Assembly (NCBI GenBank): GCA_964469935.1
Contig: CAYXZQ010000001.1
Coordinates: 1 to 64,000, forward strand
Direction of reading: 5' to 3'
Source of the DNA: CAYXZQ01 sp964469935
GTDB lineage: Archaea > Nanobdellota > Nanobdellia > Woesearchaeales > DSVV01
Length of the DNA: 64,000 nt
How positions within the stretch are numbered: the first letter of the stretch is position 1; each line of letters starts with the position of its first letter. Both the position numbers and the translations under genes were made by a program. The notes below the pieces were generated by a model that did not search any database, had not been told where the DNA came from, and saw nothing but the letters and a program-made list of their open reading frames with translations. This document shows positions 23,831-31,860 of the stretch, one piece after another.

Positions 23831-24358
23831 ATGAAACGAATACTCCTCATTTTGATAGCTGTAATAGCCCTTTACGGCTGCGCCCAGACAGCCACCCATG
23901 ACTATTCGAACTATACCATGCCGAAGGATTTCGATACGTTCACGTTCGTCGTGAACCCGGGCAACGGCTACGCAGCGCAGATGGAGGTCATAAACGAGAG
24001 CGAGCCATACGTGAGCCAGTACGAGCTATGGAAGGCAGCAGAGAACATAAGCGAGCAGCAGGCCAAGTACAGGATGACGAGGTACCTGTGGGAATCCGAC
24101 AACGACGAGACCTTTGCACAGAAAGAGGAGGACAGGATAGAGGAGTACTGCAAGGAGAAAGGGTTCCTGAGATGCAAAGGGATCGACAGGACCTGCGAGG
24201 AGGACGGCTGCCACGACGTCAATGTCACGTGCGCCGACGACAACTACGACCCGGGGCTTGACAGCTACGACGAGTGCAGGAAATTCGACGTCACGGTCAG
24301 CGAGGGGTTCGACGATGCGCTCACAGCCGATGACGAGCAGCAGGTCATAAGGGAGTAG
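23831..24358 (+). CDS. Predicted lipoprotein (175 aa)
   Basis: The N-terminus MKRILLILIAVIALYGC is a lipoprotein-type signal with a lipobox-like LYGC (Cys17). The mature part is acidic, with six cysteines between residues ~110 and 160 (EEYCKEKGFLRCKG, CEEDGC, CADD, ECRK) that could form three disulfides outside the cell. No family was recognised. The following kinase gene starts at the very next base, so the two could be a surface sensor and a signalling partner. Confidence 0.72.
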   Translation: MKRILLILIAVIALYGCAQTATHDYSNYTMPKDFDTFTFVVNPGNGYAAQMEVINESEPYVSQYELWKAAENISEQQAKYRMTRYLWESDNDETFAQKEEDRIEEYCKEKGFLRCKGIDRTCEEDGCHDVNVTCADDNYDPGLDSYDECRKFDVTVSEGFDDALTADDEQQVIRE

Positions 24359-25297
24359 GTGGTCAGGATAAGCGGGCTCGAGCAGGAGATACTGAAATTC
24401 GACGAGAGAATTCTTGACATCGGGAAGAACCTGGAGATTCTGGAAAACTACGATAAGGGAGACATCAGGGATGTCAGGAGGATTTTGGCGAGCCTGGATG
24501 CGGTCCTGGACCAGTATCGGTCTTATGAAGCATTGATAGATGAAACAGGGTTTACGCTTCCCCTGGATGAGGAACAGTTCCTATCAGATGATTATCATTC
24601 ATACCTTGCGCTGGGGATGATAGGGCATGACCTGGCAGGCAGCCTCGGCTCGCTGAACGATAAGCGGGAATTGATTGCGCTGCATCTTGAAAAGAACCGT
24701 ATTGAAAGGACGTCCGGATACATCGATGATTCCAGGAAATTCTACAAAGACTCGATCCATACACTGGCCCTGATGCCATACGTGGTATCAGGCGACAGGA
24801 GATTCCTGTTCTCGACAACAAAAGAAGAAATCGAGAAAAAGCTCAGGAGGATACCCTATACAAATATCATTCTTGACATGCAGGGCATGGATGAGCTGGC
24901 CACAGACCAGGCCTTCTGCATAAGCCAGCTCGTGAAGAACTCCAGGGACGCATACCTCAGGAAGAAGCAGAAGGGCCGAAAGGCCGTAAACGTATCAGTC
25001 GGCAGGCAGGGCTCGCTTGTGAAAGTAACCGTGACTGACCGTGCGACCGGCATAAGAAAGGATGAACTGCCTTATATATTCGACAATTACACAACAGATT
25101 CCATAACTGGAAGAGGGCTGGGACTTCAGCTCGTTAAGAGGCTTGTCGAGCTGAGAAATGGATATGTCGACGTCTTCTCGAGACATGGCAGCGATGTCAC
25201 ATATGCATTCGACACCATATCCAGAACAGTCATGACCAACGACGCAATAAAGCTTGGCAGGAACGGCACAAAGTTCATGCTATATTTCAGGGAATGA
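24359..25297 (+). CDS. Soluble histidine-kinase-like protein
   Basis: This 312-residue protein has no membrane segment. The N-terminal ~80 residues are helical and coiled. The dimerisation/phosphoacceptor region has GMIGHDLAGSLGS with His90. The HATPase_c domain follows: QLVKNSRDAYLRKK (N box, ~residue 193), VTDRATGIRKDELPYIFD (G1/F) and GRGLGLQLVKRL (G2). The GTG start directly follows the stop of the lipoprotein gene, suggesting translational coupling. No response regulator gene is adjacent. Confidence 0.82.
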   Translation: MVRISGLEQEILKFDERILDIGKNLEILENYDKGDIRDVRRILASLDAVLDQYRSYEALIDETGFTLPLDEEQFLSDDYHSYLALGMIGHDLAGSLGSLNDKRELIALHLEKNRIERTSGYIDDSRKFYKDSIHTLALMPYVVSGDRRFLFSTTKEEIEKKLRRIPYTNIILDMQGMDELATDQAFCISQLVKNSRDAYLRKKQKGRKAVNVSVGRQGSLVKVTVTDRATGIRKDELPYIFDNYTTDSITGRGLGLQLVKRLVELRNGYVDVFSRHGSDVTYAFDTISRTVMTNDAIKLGRNGTKFMLYFRE

Positions 25298-25306
25298 ACA
25301 ATCAGG

Positions 25307-26245
25307 TCATCTCTTCCTGAATTTCGCAACAAAGAATCCTTCTGTATCATTGTCCTGGGGCCAGATCCGCAGGCATCTCTTCACATCGTCATGATACCTG
25401 TTTCCATCAAACTCCATGACAGGCTCAGAGCGTTTCATCCCATCAAGCCTGAAATCCACAAGCTCTGCATCGTCGTGCCTGGAGAGCAGCCAGCTGACAA
25501 CACCCTCGTCCTCCTCAGGCTCAAGCGTGCATGTGGAATATACGATGGCCCCCCCCTTCTTAAGATTGTCGAACCCTGTCTCGAGAAGCTGCTTCTGGGT
25601 GCCTGCAAGCCTCTTTACCATGTTGGGGTTCCATATCCGCAGGGTCTTGAAGGATTTCCTAATTGTCCCTGTCCCTGAGCAGGGGGCGTCGACAAGTATC
25701 CTGTCGAATTCGAGGTCCCTGAAGAACCTGCCCTGCATCTTGGTGATTATCGCATTCGATATCCCCATCCTCTGCACATTGAGTCCCAGGGGCTTTATAC
25801 GGTCTATCCTGTAGTCATTGGCCACCAGGACGCCCTGGTTCTTCATGTACCCGGCAATCTGCGTGGTCTTCGCCCCGGGTGATGCGCACATGTCAAGCAC
25901 CCTCTCGCCGGGCTTCGGGCCCAGGGCGATCGGCGGTATCATGGAGGCTGCCTCCTGGATGAAGACGTAGCCGAGAGAATGCTCGGGCAGATTGCCCACA
26001 TCCCTCCTGTAGTCATCGCCCTCGCCCCTGTGGTCGATCCAGAACCCTTCTGGGCACCACGGCACAGGAGTCAGTTTCCAGTCCTTCTCAAGCCTCTTCT
26101 TCAGGTGGGAAATCGATATCTTGAGGGTGTTTACGCGTATGCTGCGCCTGAGATACTGGAGCGATGTCTCCCTGAACTCCTCAAAATTAGTCAATGCTGA
26201 GTATCTCTCTATGAATTTGGGCTTGAATTCCACCTCTCCTGCCAT
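25307..26245 (-). CDS. NOP2/Sun-type RNA m5C methyltransferase
   Basis: This 312-residue protein transfers methyl from SAM to C5 of cytosine in tRNA or rRNA. Motif I is LDMCASPGAKTTQIAGYM. The catalytic cysteines are in VDAPCSGTGT (motif IV) and YSTCTLEPEEDEG (motif VI). The length is that of archaeal stand-alone NSUN6/RsmB-like enzymes, with a short RNA-binding N-terminus and no PUA domain visible. It is convergent with the kinase gene, with a nine-base gap. Confidence 0.92.
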   Translation of the reverse strand: MAGEVEFKPKFIERYSALTNFEEFRETSLQYLRRSIRVNTLKISISHLKKRLEKDWKLTPVPWCPEGFWIDHRGEGDDYRRDVGNLPEHSLGYVFIQEAASMIPPIALGPKPGERVLDMCASPGAKTTQIAGYMKNQGVLVANDYRIDRIKPLGLNVQRMGISNAIITKMQGRFFRDLEFDRILVDAPCSGTGTIRKSFKTLRIWNPNMVKRLAGTQKQLLETGFDNLKKGGAIVYSTCTLEPEEDEGVVSWLLSRHDDAELVDFRLDGMKRSEPVMEFDGNRYHDDVKRCLRIWPQDNDTEGFFVAKFRKR

Positions 26246-26304
26246 GCAGGAGCTGAATTCCTGATTATTTATAAATAAGTTGTTTTTTTGACTGGCATGA
26301 AGTG

Positions 26305-27450
26305 ATGAAAATGGAAAATAACATCGAAGCGATGGTGTTCGGGGCTGTGAACAACGAGTTCAAGTCTCTCCTTCTGGGATTTGTCCTCGATGCCCGGTAC
26401 AGAACATCATGGGAGATAAAGAATTCAGCTGTTGAGCTTGCCGGAAGCGACACAGTCTCGACTGACGAGAAGACATACGAGAGATCCGTATACGATCCCA
26501 GGAGGCAGAAGCTCTCGCTTGAACCGTTTGTCGAGGTCTCATATCATCAAAGCGGAAGGAGAAGGACCAGGATGTTCCGGCTCAATCAGGATGCTGAAAG
26601 GACAGAAATAGCAGACATCGCCAGGTTCATGATGTATTCTACCATCAAATTCGAGATGAGCACATGGGAGTGGCTCGGCCAGAACATAAATGACGGACCA
26701 TTGAGCACTGTAAGGCTAATCGAGGAGCTGAGGAGTAACGGCGGAAGGAAGAGGAGCGACCTGGAGAAGTCCCTTGAGATGTCAGGCTCGGCAATCAATT
26801 CAAAGCTGAACAAGCTCTTCTCACTTGACATAATCCAGTTCGATTCCTTCAGGAAGGGAGACATAACCTATCTCAAGAACGGTAAAACCAATTCCTTCAA
26901 CAACAATTTCAAGCACCCTGCGGTCTCAAAGAAAATATTCAGGTTCCTTGAAACCATCGATGGAAGGTTCTCCTATGAGGATGTGATGGGCATCACAGGA
27001 TATGTCGACAGAAGCAGGGTGCAGTCCACCCTGAGGGCCATGGAAAGGAAAGGGTACATCAGGAGCGAGACATCATTTGTCGGCGGCATGAAATATTCAG
27101 ATATATCGATCTCGCCGAGGGGTGCGAAGCTGCATTCCGACGTCATTGAACCCGTGCTCTTGATGATCAGGGAGAAGGATTCCGGTGCAATGGAATATGT
27201 CCGCAGAAAAGCAATATACAGGGAGAACATCCAGACTGCCCTCAGGACATACAACAGCATCAAGCCATCAAGCAAAAAGCAGAGTTCGGCTACCAGGGAG
27301 GCAGAGATACTGGAAATGCTCTCGCATGGCCAGATGAAATATTCCGACATCGAACACACTGTGGGAGTCAGGGCAGCCAAATACATTTCGCGCCTGATCG
27401 AGAAAGGCCGGATCCATAGGAATTCAAGGGGGATATATTCCTTAAGATAG
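26305..27450 (+). CDS. Multi-winged-helix DNA-binding protein
   Basis: This 381-residue basic protein has at least three winged-helix-like segments: about 145-195 (RSDLEKSLEMSGSAINSKL), 225-285 (YEDVMGITGYVDRSRVQSTL, then ERKGYIRSE with a wing) and 330-381 (MKYSDIEHTVGVRAAKYISR, then EKGRIHRNSRGIYSL). The N-terminal third is a separate alpha/beta region. It is probably a transcriptional regulator or chromatin factor; no family name is offered. The ATG at 26305 is preferred over GTG 26302. The 3' end overlaps the convergent elp3 gene by nine bases. Confidence 0.7.
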   Translation: MKMENNIEAMVFGAVNNEFKSLLLGFVLDARYRTSWEIKNSAVELAGSDTVSTDEKTYERSVYDPRRQKLSLEPFVEVSYHQSGRRRTRMFRLNQDAERTEIADIARFMMYSTIKFEMSTWEWLGQNINDGPLSTVRLIEELRSNGGRKRSDLEKSLEMSGSAINSKLNKLFSLDIIQFDSFRKGDITYLKNGKTNSFNNNFKHPAVSKKIFRFLETIDGRFSYEDVMGITGYVDRSRVQSTLRAMERKGYIRSETSFVGGMKYSDISISPRGAKLHSDVIEPVLLMIREKDSGAMEYVRRKAIYRENIQTALRTYNSIKPSSKKQSSATREAEILEMLSHGQMKYSDIEHTVGVRAAKYISRLIEKGRIHRNSRGIYSLR

Positions 27451-29148
27451 CTTCTTGACCATGTAGGGGCCCTGCTTCCTGTAGCCGAGCTTCCTGTAGT
27501 ACTCCCGGACGCCTACCCCTGATATGACGACGATCTTCTTCCTCAGATAGAGCCTTGCCAGGCTCTCGGCAGCATCCATGAGCTGCTTTCCGATGCCCCT
27601 GTGCTGGACCTTCCCCCTTTTCCCGAGAGCTGCTGTCTCGCCGTAGACATGGAGCTCCCTGATGATGGCCGAGTCAGGGGTTATCTCCTCTCTGAGAGAC
27701 TGTGACGGGAACCTGAGCCTGCAGAAGCCGGCAATGACATCCCTGCTGCCGTATGATATGAAGAACTCGCCTCCGCCGGATGCGTCATAGTATGAAGCTG
27801 ATATCTCCATCTTCCCAAAATCCACGGGCTCTTTAGTCCTTGCTACCTCCCTGCACCTTATGCAGTCGCACCTTGTCCCTTTCTCAACCATGATGTCATG
27901 GATGTACTGCCTGAGATTAGTCCTGTCCACGCCTGAAGATATCATGTTGGAAGGGATGTCCCTTTGCACACGCATTATCCTGCAGTAGGTCGGCACGTGC
28001 CTCTTGAAATCAGCGATGAGCCTTGCTGCCTGCTTCGTCGAGAGCGGCCTGAATGTGCCTTTCTTCCACATCCTGTACAGTTTCGTGCCTTTGACAACCA
28101 TACAAGGATAGAGCTTTAGCATGTCAGGCCTGTAGCCTGGGTCTGAGAACAGCATCTTCATGCCTGCAAGATCCTCCTTCCTTGAGACGAACAGCCCGGG
28201 CATGTAGTGGATGTTTATCTTGAACCCGAGATCCTTGAGGGTCCTGATGGATTCCAGGCTTTTCTCAACAGTGTGTCCCCTCTCCATCATCCTGAGCGAT
28301 TCGTCATAGACTGACTGGACACCTACCTCTACCCTGGTGCACCCAAGCCTGAGCATCTCATTGCCCTGTTTTTGCCCGCCGTAGTCAGGACGGGTCTCTA
28401 TGGTCATGCCCACGCAGCGTACAGCTGCTTTCTCGTTCTTCCCCTGCTCCCTCGATAGCGTAGTCTTCTTCCTGTTCTTGAGGGCCAAAACCTTGCTCCT
28501 TATGGATGCTTCTCTCTTGACGTCATCCAAGGCTCCCGGGAGCTCGAAAAAATCCCTGAAACCAGCTATATCGATATCGCCATCCCTGTAGAACTTCGCC
28601 GAGAAGTCGTTCATGGCCTGGAATGCCAGCTTCACAAAATGATCCCTGTATGCCCTGGAAGCGGCCATGAAAGTGCCCCCCATGATTATGAGCTCAGCCT
28701 TTGCCGGCTCGTGCCCGGCTGCGATGTACTGCTCGAGGCGGTTGAAGACCTGAAGATAGGGGTCGAACATGTTCCTTTTGGCCCTTCTCGTCGCAGGCTC
28801 CTCGCCGGTGTAGCTCTGCGGAGTGTCCCCGAAAACCGAGCTCACCCCCCCGGGGCATGTAATGCACTTGCCGTGGGGGCACTTCATGGGCCTTGTCATT
28901 ATGGCTATCACCGACACGCCGCTCATGCTCCTCGTGGGCTTGGTCCGAAGAAATCTCCTCACCAGGCCCATGTCCTTCTCGCCAGCATTCAGGAGCACCT
29001 CAATGTCTGTCGGGATGTGCCCAAGCCCGTATCTTGCGCAGAGGCTGAGCTTCATTTTGGAAAGCCTGTCCTTTGATGGCCGGTCCTGCTTGATCCTGGT
29101 TATCAGCTCCTGGAAGTATTTCTGCTTTGCTGAAGGTCCCTCTTGCAT
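27442..29148 (-). CDS. elp3: Elp3: tRNA uridine-34 modification radical SAM/GNAT enzyme
   Basis: This 568-residue protein makes the carboxymethyl-uridine-type modification at wobble U34 using SAM and acetyl-CoA. The radical SAM cluster is CPHGKCITC (C90, C95, C98). TIETRPDY and GCTRVEVGVQSVYDE are strongly Elp3-like. The last ~150 residues are a GNAT domain (GKQLMDAAESLA). ATG 29148 is chosen over an upstream in-frame start at 29250, because a TATA box (TTTTATATAT, 29170-29179) sits 22 bases before it and inside the longer frame. Confidence 0.93.
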   Translation of the reverse strand: MQEGPSAKQKYFQELITRIKQDRPSKDRLSKMKLSLCARYGLGHIPTDIEVLLNAGEKDMGLVRRFLRTKPTRSMSGVSVIAIMTRPMKCPHGKCITCPGGVSSVFGDTPQSYTGEEPATRRAKRNMFDPYLQVFNRLEQYIAAGHEPAKAELIIMGGTFMAASRAYRDHFVKLAFQAMNDFSAKFYRDGDIDIAGFRDFFELPGALDDVKREASIRSKVLALKNRKKTTLSREQGKNEKAAVRCVGMTIETRPDYGGQKQGNEMLRLGCTRVEVGVQSVYDESLRMMERGHTVEKSLESIRTLKDLGFKINIHYMPGLFVSRKEDLAGMKMLFSDPGYRPDMLKLYPCMVVKGTKLYRMWKKGTFRPLSTKQAARLIADFKRHVPTYCRIMRVQRDIPSNMISSGVDRTNLRQYIHDIMVEKGTRCDCIRCREVARTKEPVDFGKMEISASYYDASGGGEFFISYGSRDVIAGFCRLRFPSQSLREEITPDSAIIRELHVYGETAALGKRGKVQHRGIGKQLMDAAESLARLYLRKKIVVISGVGVREYYRKLGYRKQGPYMVKKLS

Positions 29149-29169
29149 GTTTTGGGAAAACCCTGGACC

Positions 29170-29179
29170 ATATATAAAA
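29170..29179 (-). promoter_or_regulatory. TATA box of elp3
   Basis: TTTTATATAT on the minus strand lies 22 bases before ATG 29148. This spacing predicts a leaderless transcript and decides the start codon, since the longer in-frame alternative would place the promoter inside the coding sequence. Confidence 0.6.
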
Positions 29180-29254
29180 CATTCCCCCTGTTCCAGAAAA
29201 AGATGCCACCTGCTCCGGCGGCAATGGAATAATTCCAGCAAAAAATCCAAAAAA

Positions 29255-29353
29255 TCAGGCCTGGTCAGCCTTCTTGTAGAAGCTGTTCCTCTTCTTGATG
29301 TAGTTTATCCACTCATCGTAGACGTCGTCATTGCTCCTGCTCTTGTCATCCAT
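29255..29353 (-). CDS. Small charged protein (32 aa), last gene of the beta-CASP operon
   Basis: This ORF starts one base after the stop of the 104-residue gene and encodes DDVYDEWINYIKKRN within a short helical, highly charged peptide. Its tight spacing to the preceding gene and its position at the end of a four-gene run support translation. No family was recognised. The longer frame extending to 29440 is an artefact of the overlapping gene. Confidence 0.45.
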   Translation of the reverse strand: MDDKSRSNDDVYDEWINYIKKRNSFYKKADQA

Positions 29354-29354
29354 C

Positions 29355-29669
29355 TTACGCCCCCGCCTGGTCCCTGTAGTTTCCGCTAAGGGCGAACTGC
29401 CTGCTCGTCTGGGACTTCTTCGGCGAAAAGAGACCACCAAACCTCGATACGATGCCGACCTTCTGCTCTGCCTGCCCTCTCTGGAAATTCGTGCGGGTCT
29501 CCTTCTGCTGGAACTGCTGCAATGTCAGCAGGAAGAGCTCTATCTCGTCGATGGCACCCTGGATGTGGTTGACCTGGTCGTCCCTCAGGGTGATCGTGTC
29601 ATTCTCAAGAAGCATCCTCAGCTTCTCTTTACGGTCCCTGCAAAGCCTCATGATCCTATTGTAGACCAT
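29355..29669 (-). CDS. Hypothetical helical protein (104 aa)
   Basis: The N-terminal ~65 residues form two predicted long helices (RLCRDRKEKLRMLLEND and HIQGAIDEIELFLLTLQQF). The C-terminal ~40 residues are polar and probably disordered (SPKKSQTSRQ). The gene overlaps the preceding zinc-binding gene by 14 bases and is third in the beta-CASP operon. Function is unknown; the layout fits an adaptor or RNA-binding partner of the RNase. Confidence 0.6.
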   Translation of the reverse strand: MVYNRIMRLCRDRKEKLRMLLENDTITLRDDQVNHIQGAIDEIELFLLTLQQFQQKETRTNFQRGQAEQKVGIVSRFGGLFSPKKSQTSRQFALSGNYRDQAGA

Positions 29670-30000
29670 CTATATCACCTTTTTTCACCCTCTCGTCGAC
29701 CTTCCTCAGACCTGCAAGGAAATACTCAAGGCAGTCGAGCTCGCAGAACGAGGCCTTCTTCTTGAAATCCTCGGGCCCGAAGAGCAGAGTGTAGGTCTTG
29801 TGCTTGTTCTCGAGCGGCTGGCCGCATGTCGTGCAGTAGCCCTTCTTTGTGTTCTCCAGCTTCTTGAGCCTGTCATCCACAAGCTTCTTCAGGAAGAACC
29901 CGCCTTTCGAAAGGTCAGCCTGCATCTTGTAAAGGTCATCCTCGTCTATGGACTCCAGGATGTCCCTGACCTTAAATTTCATGTTTTCCACCTCTTTCAT
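29656..30000 (-). CDS. Small zinc-binding hypothetical protein (114 aa)
   Basis: A helical N-terminal half (DILESIDEDDLYKMQADL, then LKKLVDDRLKKLE) is followed by a treble-clef-like metal site: CTTCGQPL near residue 57 and CELDC near residue 87. The start overlaps the stop of the beta-CASP RNase gene (ATGA), so translation is coupled and a functional link to RNA processing is likely. No family was recognised. A second in-frame ATG lies six codons downstream. Confidence 0.65.
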   Translation of the reverse strand: MKEVENMKFKVRDILESIDEDDLYKMQADLSKGGFFLKKLVDDRLKKLENTKKGYCTTCGQPLENKHKTYTLLFGPEDFKKKASFCELDCLEYFLAGLRKVDERVKKGDIDGLQ

Positions 30001-31250
30001 ATTGCAATCCTATCACCTATCTTAGGAGTGTAAACTTCGGCAAACTGCCTGAAATGGGATGCGAGGCTCTCCACCGAAGACCTGTCGCCGTGGACGAATG
30101 CGATCTTCTTCGGCTTCACCTTCTCCACGAGCCTAATCAGCTCCTTCCGCCCTGAATGCGCCGAGAAATCGTACTTCTTCACAGTGCCCTTCACCCGGAA
30201 CCTTGTGCCGTCTATGTAGACCTTGCCCTCTTCCTGAAGGAGCCTGCCGTTGGTCTCCTCTGCCTGGTATCCTGTCATGAGCACTGACGACCTCTCGTCA
30301 AAATACAAAGAGCCCAGATAGTCGATGACAGGGCCGCCGTCAAGCATCCCCGAGGTCGTGACTATTATCGCCTGCTCCTTCACTATCTCTTTCCTTTCCC
30401 TGGGCTTCTTGACGAACCTCACCGGTTTTAAGGCTGACTGGAGAGCGGAAGGGTCCCCCAGATATTCCGGCCTTTTCAAAAACAGGTTCGAGACCTTCTT
30501 CGACATCCCGTCGAGATATACAGGAACGCCCCATCTCCTCCTTGCAAGCATCATCAGGACCTCCTGTGACCTTCCGACAGCAAACGCGGGGATGAGGACT
30601 GTGCCTCCCCTGTCGATGGTCTTCTTAACCATTTCCAGGAAACCCTCCTCTGCCTTTCTTCTCGGGGGATGGTCCCTGTCGCCGTAAGTCGATTCGCATA
30701 TCATGAAATCGACATCCTTTGGATACTGCACAGCACCTTTGAGCAGGTGGGTATCGCTGGAGTTTATGTCGCCTGTATAGAATATCCTCTTTCCCGCAAG
30801 TTCGACAAGGATCGAGGCGCTTCCGGGAATGTGGCCTGCATAGTAGAACCTGTACTTCAGGCTGCCGAGCCTGTATTCCTTGTCATACGGTGCGTTCTGC
30901 ATAAGGGCGAGGACATTGAAGATGTTCTCCTTGTTGTAGTCCGGGGACTGGTTCTCCATCTTCTCGACATGGTACGAGTCAGAGAGCATTATCCTGCTCA
31001 TGTCCTTTGTCATGGGATTGCATAATACAGGGCAGTGCAGACCTGTGTGGTTGAAAAGAGGCAGTGCGCCGTTATGGTCAAGGTGGGCATGGCTCAAAAA
31101 CACAGCCTCGATCCTGCGGACATCAAAAGGCATGGGATATTCAGAGCCCTCCTCGCTGATCTTGAGGCCTGCATCAAACAGGAACCTGTCATCAAGCGAG
31201 ACGCAGCTCCTTCCTACTTCTCCAGCTCCGCCATAAAAGTTCAGGTTCAT
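29997..31250 (-). CDS. Beta-CASP metallo-beta-lactamase ribonuclease (aCPSF2/RNase J-like)
   Basis: This 417-residue protein has the MBL motif HAHLDH (H54, H56, D58, H59), ligand motifs in GHIPGSAS and YTGDINSSDTHLL, and the beta-CASP motifs ICESTYGDRDH (A region), TTSGMLDGGP, YDFSAHSGRKEL (B) and IAFVHGD (C). It lacks the KH domains of aCPSF1, so it belongs to the shorter archaeal CPSF2-like group, endo- or exonucleases in RNA processing and decay. It heads a four-gene operon and has a perfect palindrome in its short 5' leader (31261-31280), between the promoter and the start. Confidence 0.9.
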   Translation of the reverse strand: MNLNFYGGAGEVGRSCVSLDDRFLFDAGLKISEEGSEYPMPFDVRRIEAVFLSHAHLDHNGALPLFNHTGLHCPVLCNPMTKDMSRIMLSDSYHVEKMENQSPDYNKENIFNVLALMQNAPYDKEYRLGSLKYRFYYAGHIPGSASILVELAGKRIFYTGDINSSDTHLLKGAVQYPKDVDFMICESTYGDRDHPPRRKAEEGFLEMVKKTIDRGGTVLIPAFAVGRSQEVLMMLARRRWGVPVYLDGMSKKVSNLFLKRPEYLGDPSALQSALKPVRFVKKPRERKEIVKEQAIIVTTSGMLDGGPVIDYLGSLYFDERSSVLMTGYQAEETNGRLLQEEGKVYIDGTRFRVKGTVKKYDFSAHSGRKELIRLVEKVKPKKIAFVHGDRSSVESLASHFRQFAEVYTPKIGDRIAI

Positions 31251-31260
31251 TTTAACTAAC

Positions 31261-31280
31261 AGTATAGATTATGCTATACT
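31261..31280 (-). promoter_or_regulatory. Palindrome in the leader of the beta-CASP gene
   Basis: AGTATAG and CTATACT form a perfect 7-base inverted repeat with a six-base spacer, 11 bases before the ATG at 31250. It falls at or just after the expected transcription start (TATA at 31301-31310). It could be a protein operator or an RNA hairpin in the leader, the latter fitting self-cleavage control by the encoded RNase. Confidence 0.45.
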
Positions 31281-31300
31281 GATAGACAATAAAGATTACA

Positions 31301-31317
31301 AGTATATAAACTTTTCG
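31301..31317 (-). promoter_or_regulatory. BRE plus TATA promoter of the beta-CASP operon
   Basis: On the minus strand the element reads CGAAAAGTTTATATACT, a purine-rich BRE followed by a TATA box. The same CGAAAAG-TTTATATA core precedes the archaellin gene (51471-51490), giving two independent instances of this organism's strong-promoter sequence. Confidence 0.65.
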
Positions 31318-31342
31318 ATAAGAATATATTGTGAAGTCAAGA

Positions 31343-31478
31343 TTTTATATATCCACGGCCAGGTAAGTGCACCGAAGAGTGTTTATCATCGTGGTCAGTT
31401 CACTAGTACGCGTCCCGGACAACCTGGCAGGGTTCTGTTCCCATACATATGACCACGACGGTGATAAACGCACTTAAC
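31343..31478 (+). ncRNA. Candidate structured non-coding RNA with its own promoter
   Basis: A TATA box (TTTTATATAT, 31343-31352) is followed by a long imperfect hairpin. The lower stem is TAAGTGC/GCACTTA (31364-31370 and 31470-31476). The upper stem is GTTTATCA/TGATAAAC continuing into TCGTGGTCA/TGACCACGA, with a ten-base bulge on the 5' side and a CGG bulge on the 3' side. The ~50-base apical part is G+C-rich. No ORF fits, and the next gene has a separate TATA box, so this is a distinct transcription unit. An ACA trinucleotide just after the stem (31477-31479) allows an H/ACA-type guide, but no known RNA family is firmly recognised. Confidence 0.55.
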
Positions 31479-31502
31479 AGTAAAGGTCCAATCGAAAACA
31501 AA

Positions 31503-31514
31503 AAATATATAAAG
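31503..31514 (+). promoter_or_regulatory. TATA box for the 31552 gene and pilin
   Basis: AAATATATAAAG lies about 40 bases before the ATG at 31552, predicting a leader of roughly 10-15 bases. It separates this unit from the upstream candidate RNA. Confidence 0.55.
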
Positions 31515-31551
31515 CGGTAAAAAGGTATGGAACTATCAAAAAAGAGGCGAA

Positions 31552-31845
31552 ATGGTTACACTCAAGGGCTCAAAGGAAGAGGAATTTCTGGATACAGGAC
31601 TTGATTTCAAGACTGTCCACTATATCGAGAAGAGGGTCAAGGACGGCGACTATTCAGGCGATGTGAAAGATGACCTGAAGAAGACTGGCCACAGCGACGA
31701 AAGGATAGAGGAGCACATGCAATATGTCTCAAGGCACAGGGGGGGCATACCCTACCATACCCTTGCATCCAGGATTGTGTTCATCGTTGGAGGCTCCCTC
31801 CTGTTCGCCGTCATAATCGTCGCGCTGCTCTTATTTTACTATTGA
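31552..31845 (+). CDS. Tail-anchored hypothetical protein (97 aa)
   Basis: A charged cytosolic part (residues 1-70, with EKRVKDGDYSGDVKDDLKKTG, a helical repeat-like region) is followed by a single C-terminal membrane segment (~73-96). It lies 15 bases before a type IV pilin gene and is probably co-transcribed with it, so a role in pilus biogenesis is possible but not shown. No family was recognised. Confidence 0.65.
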   Translation: MVTLKGSKEEEFLDTGLDFKTVHYIEKRVKDGDYSGDVKDDLKKTGHSDERIEEHMQYVSRHRGGIPYHTLASRIVFIVGGSLLFAVIIVALLLFYY

Positions 31846-31860
31846 AACGCAGGGATAAGG

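Noticed and set aside
23831..25297. Lipoprotein/kinase pair as a complete two-component system
   Set aside because: No response regulator is present and the kinase is soluble, so only adjacency supports a link.
31364..31478. 5S rRNA, SRP RNA or RNase P RNA at the structured element
   Set aside because: None of the conserved sequences of these RNAs (for example the SRP helix-8 GGAA/GCAG motif) is present, and the size does not fit SRP or RNase P RNA.
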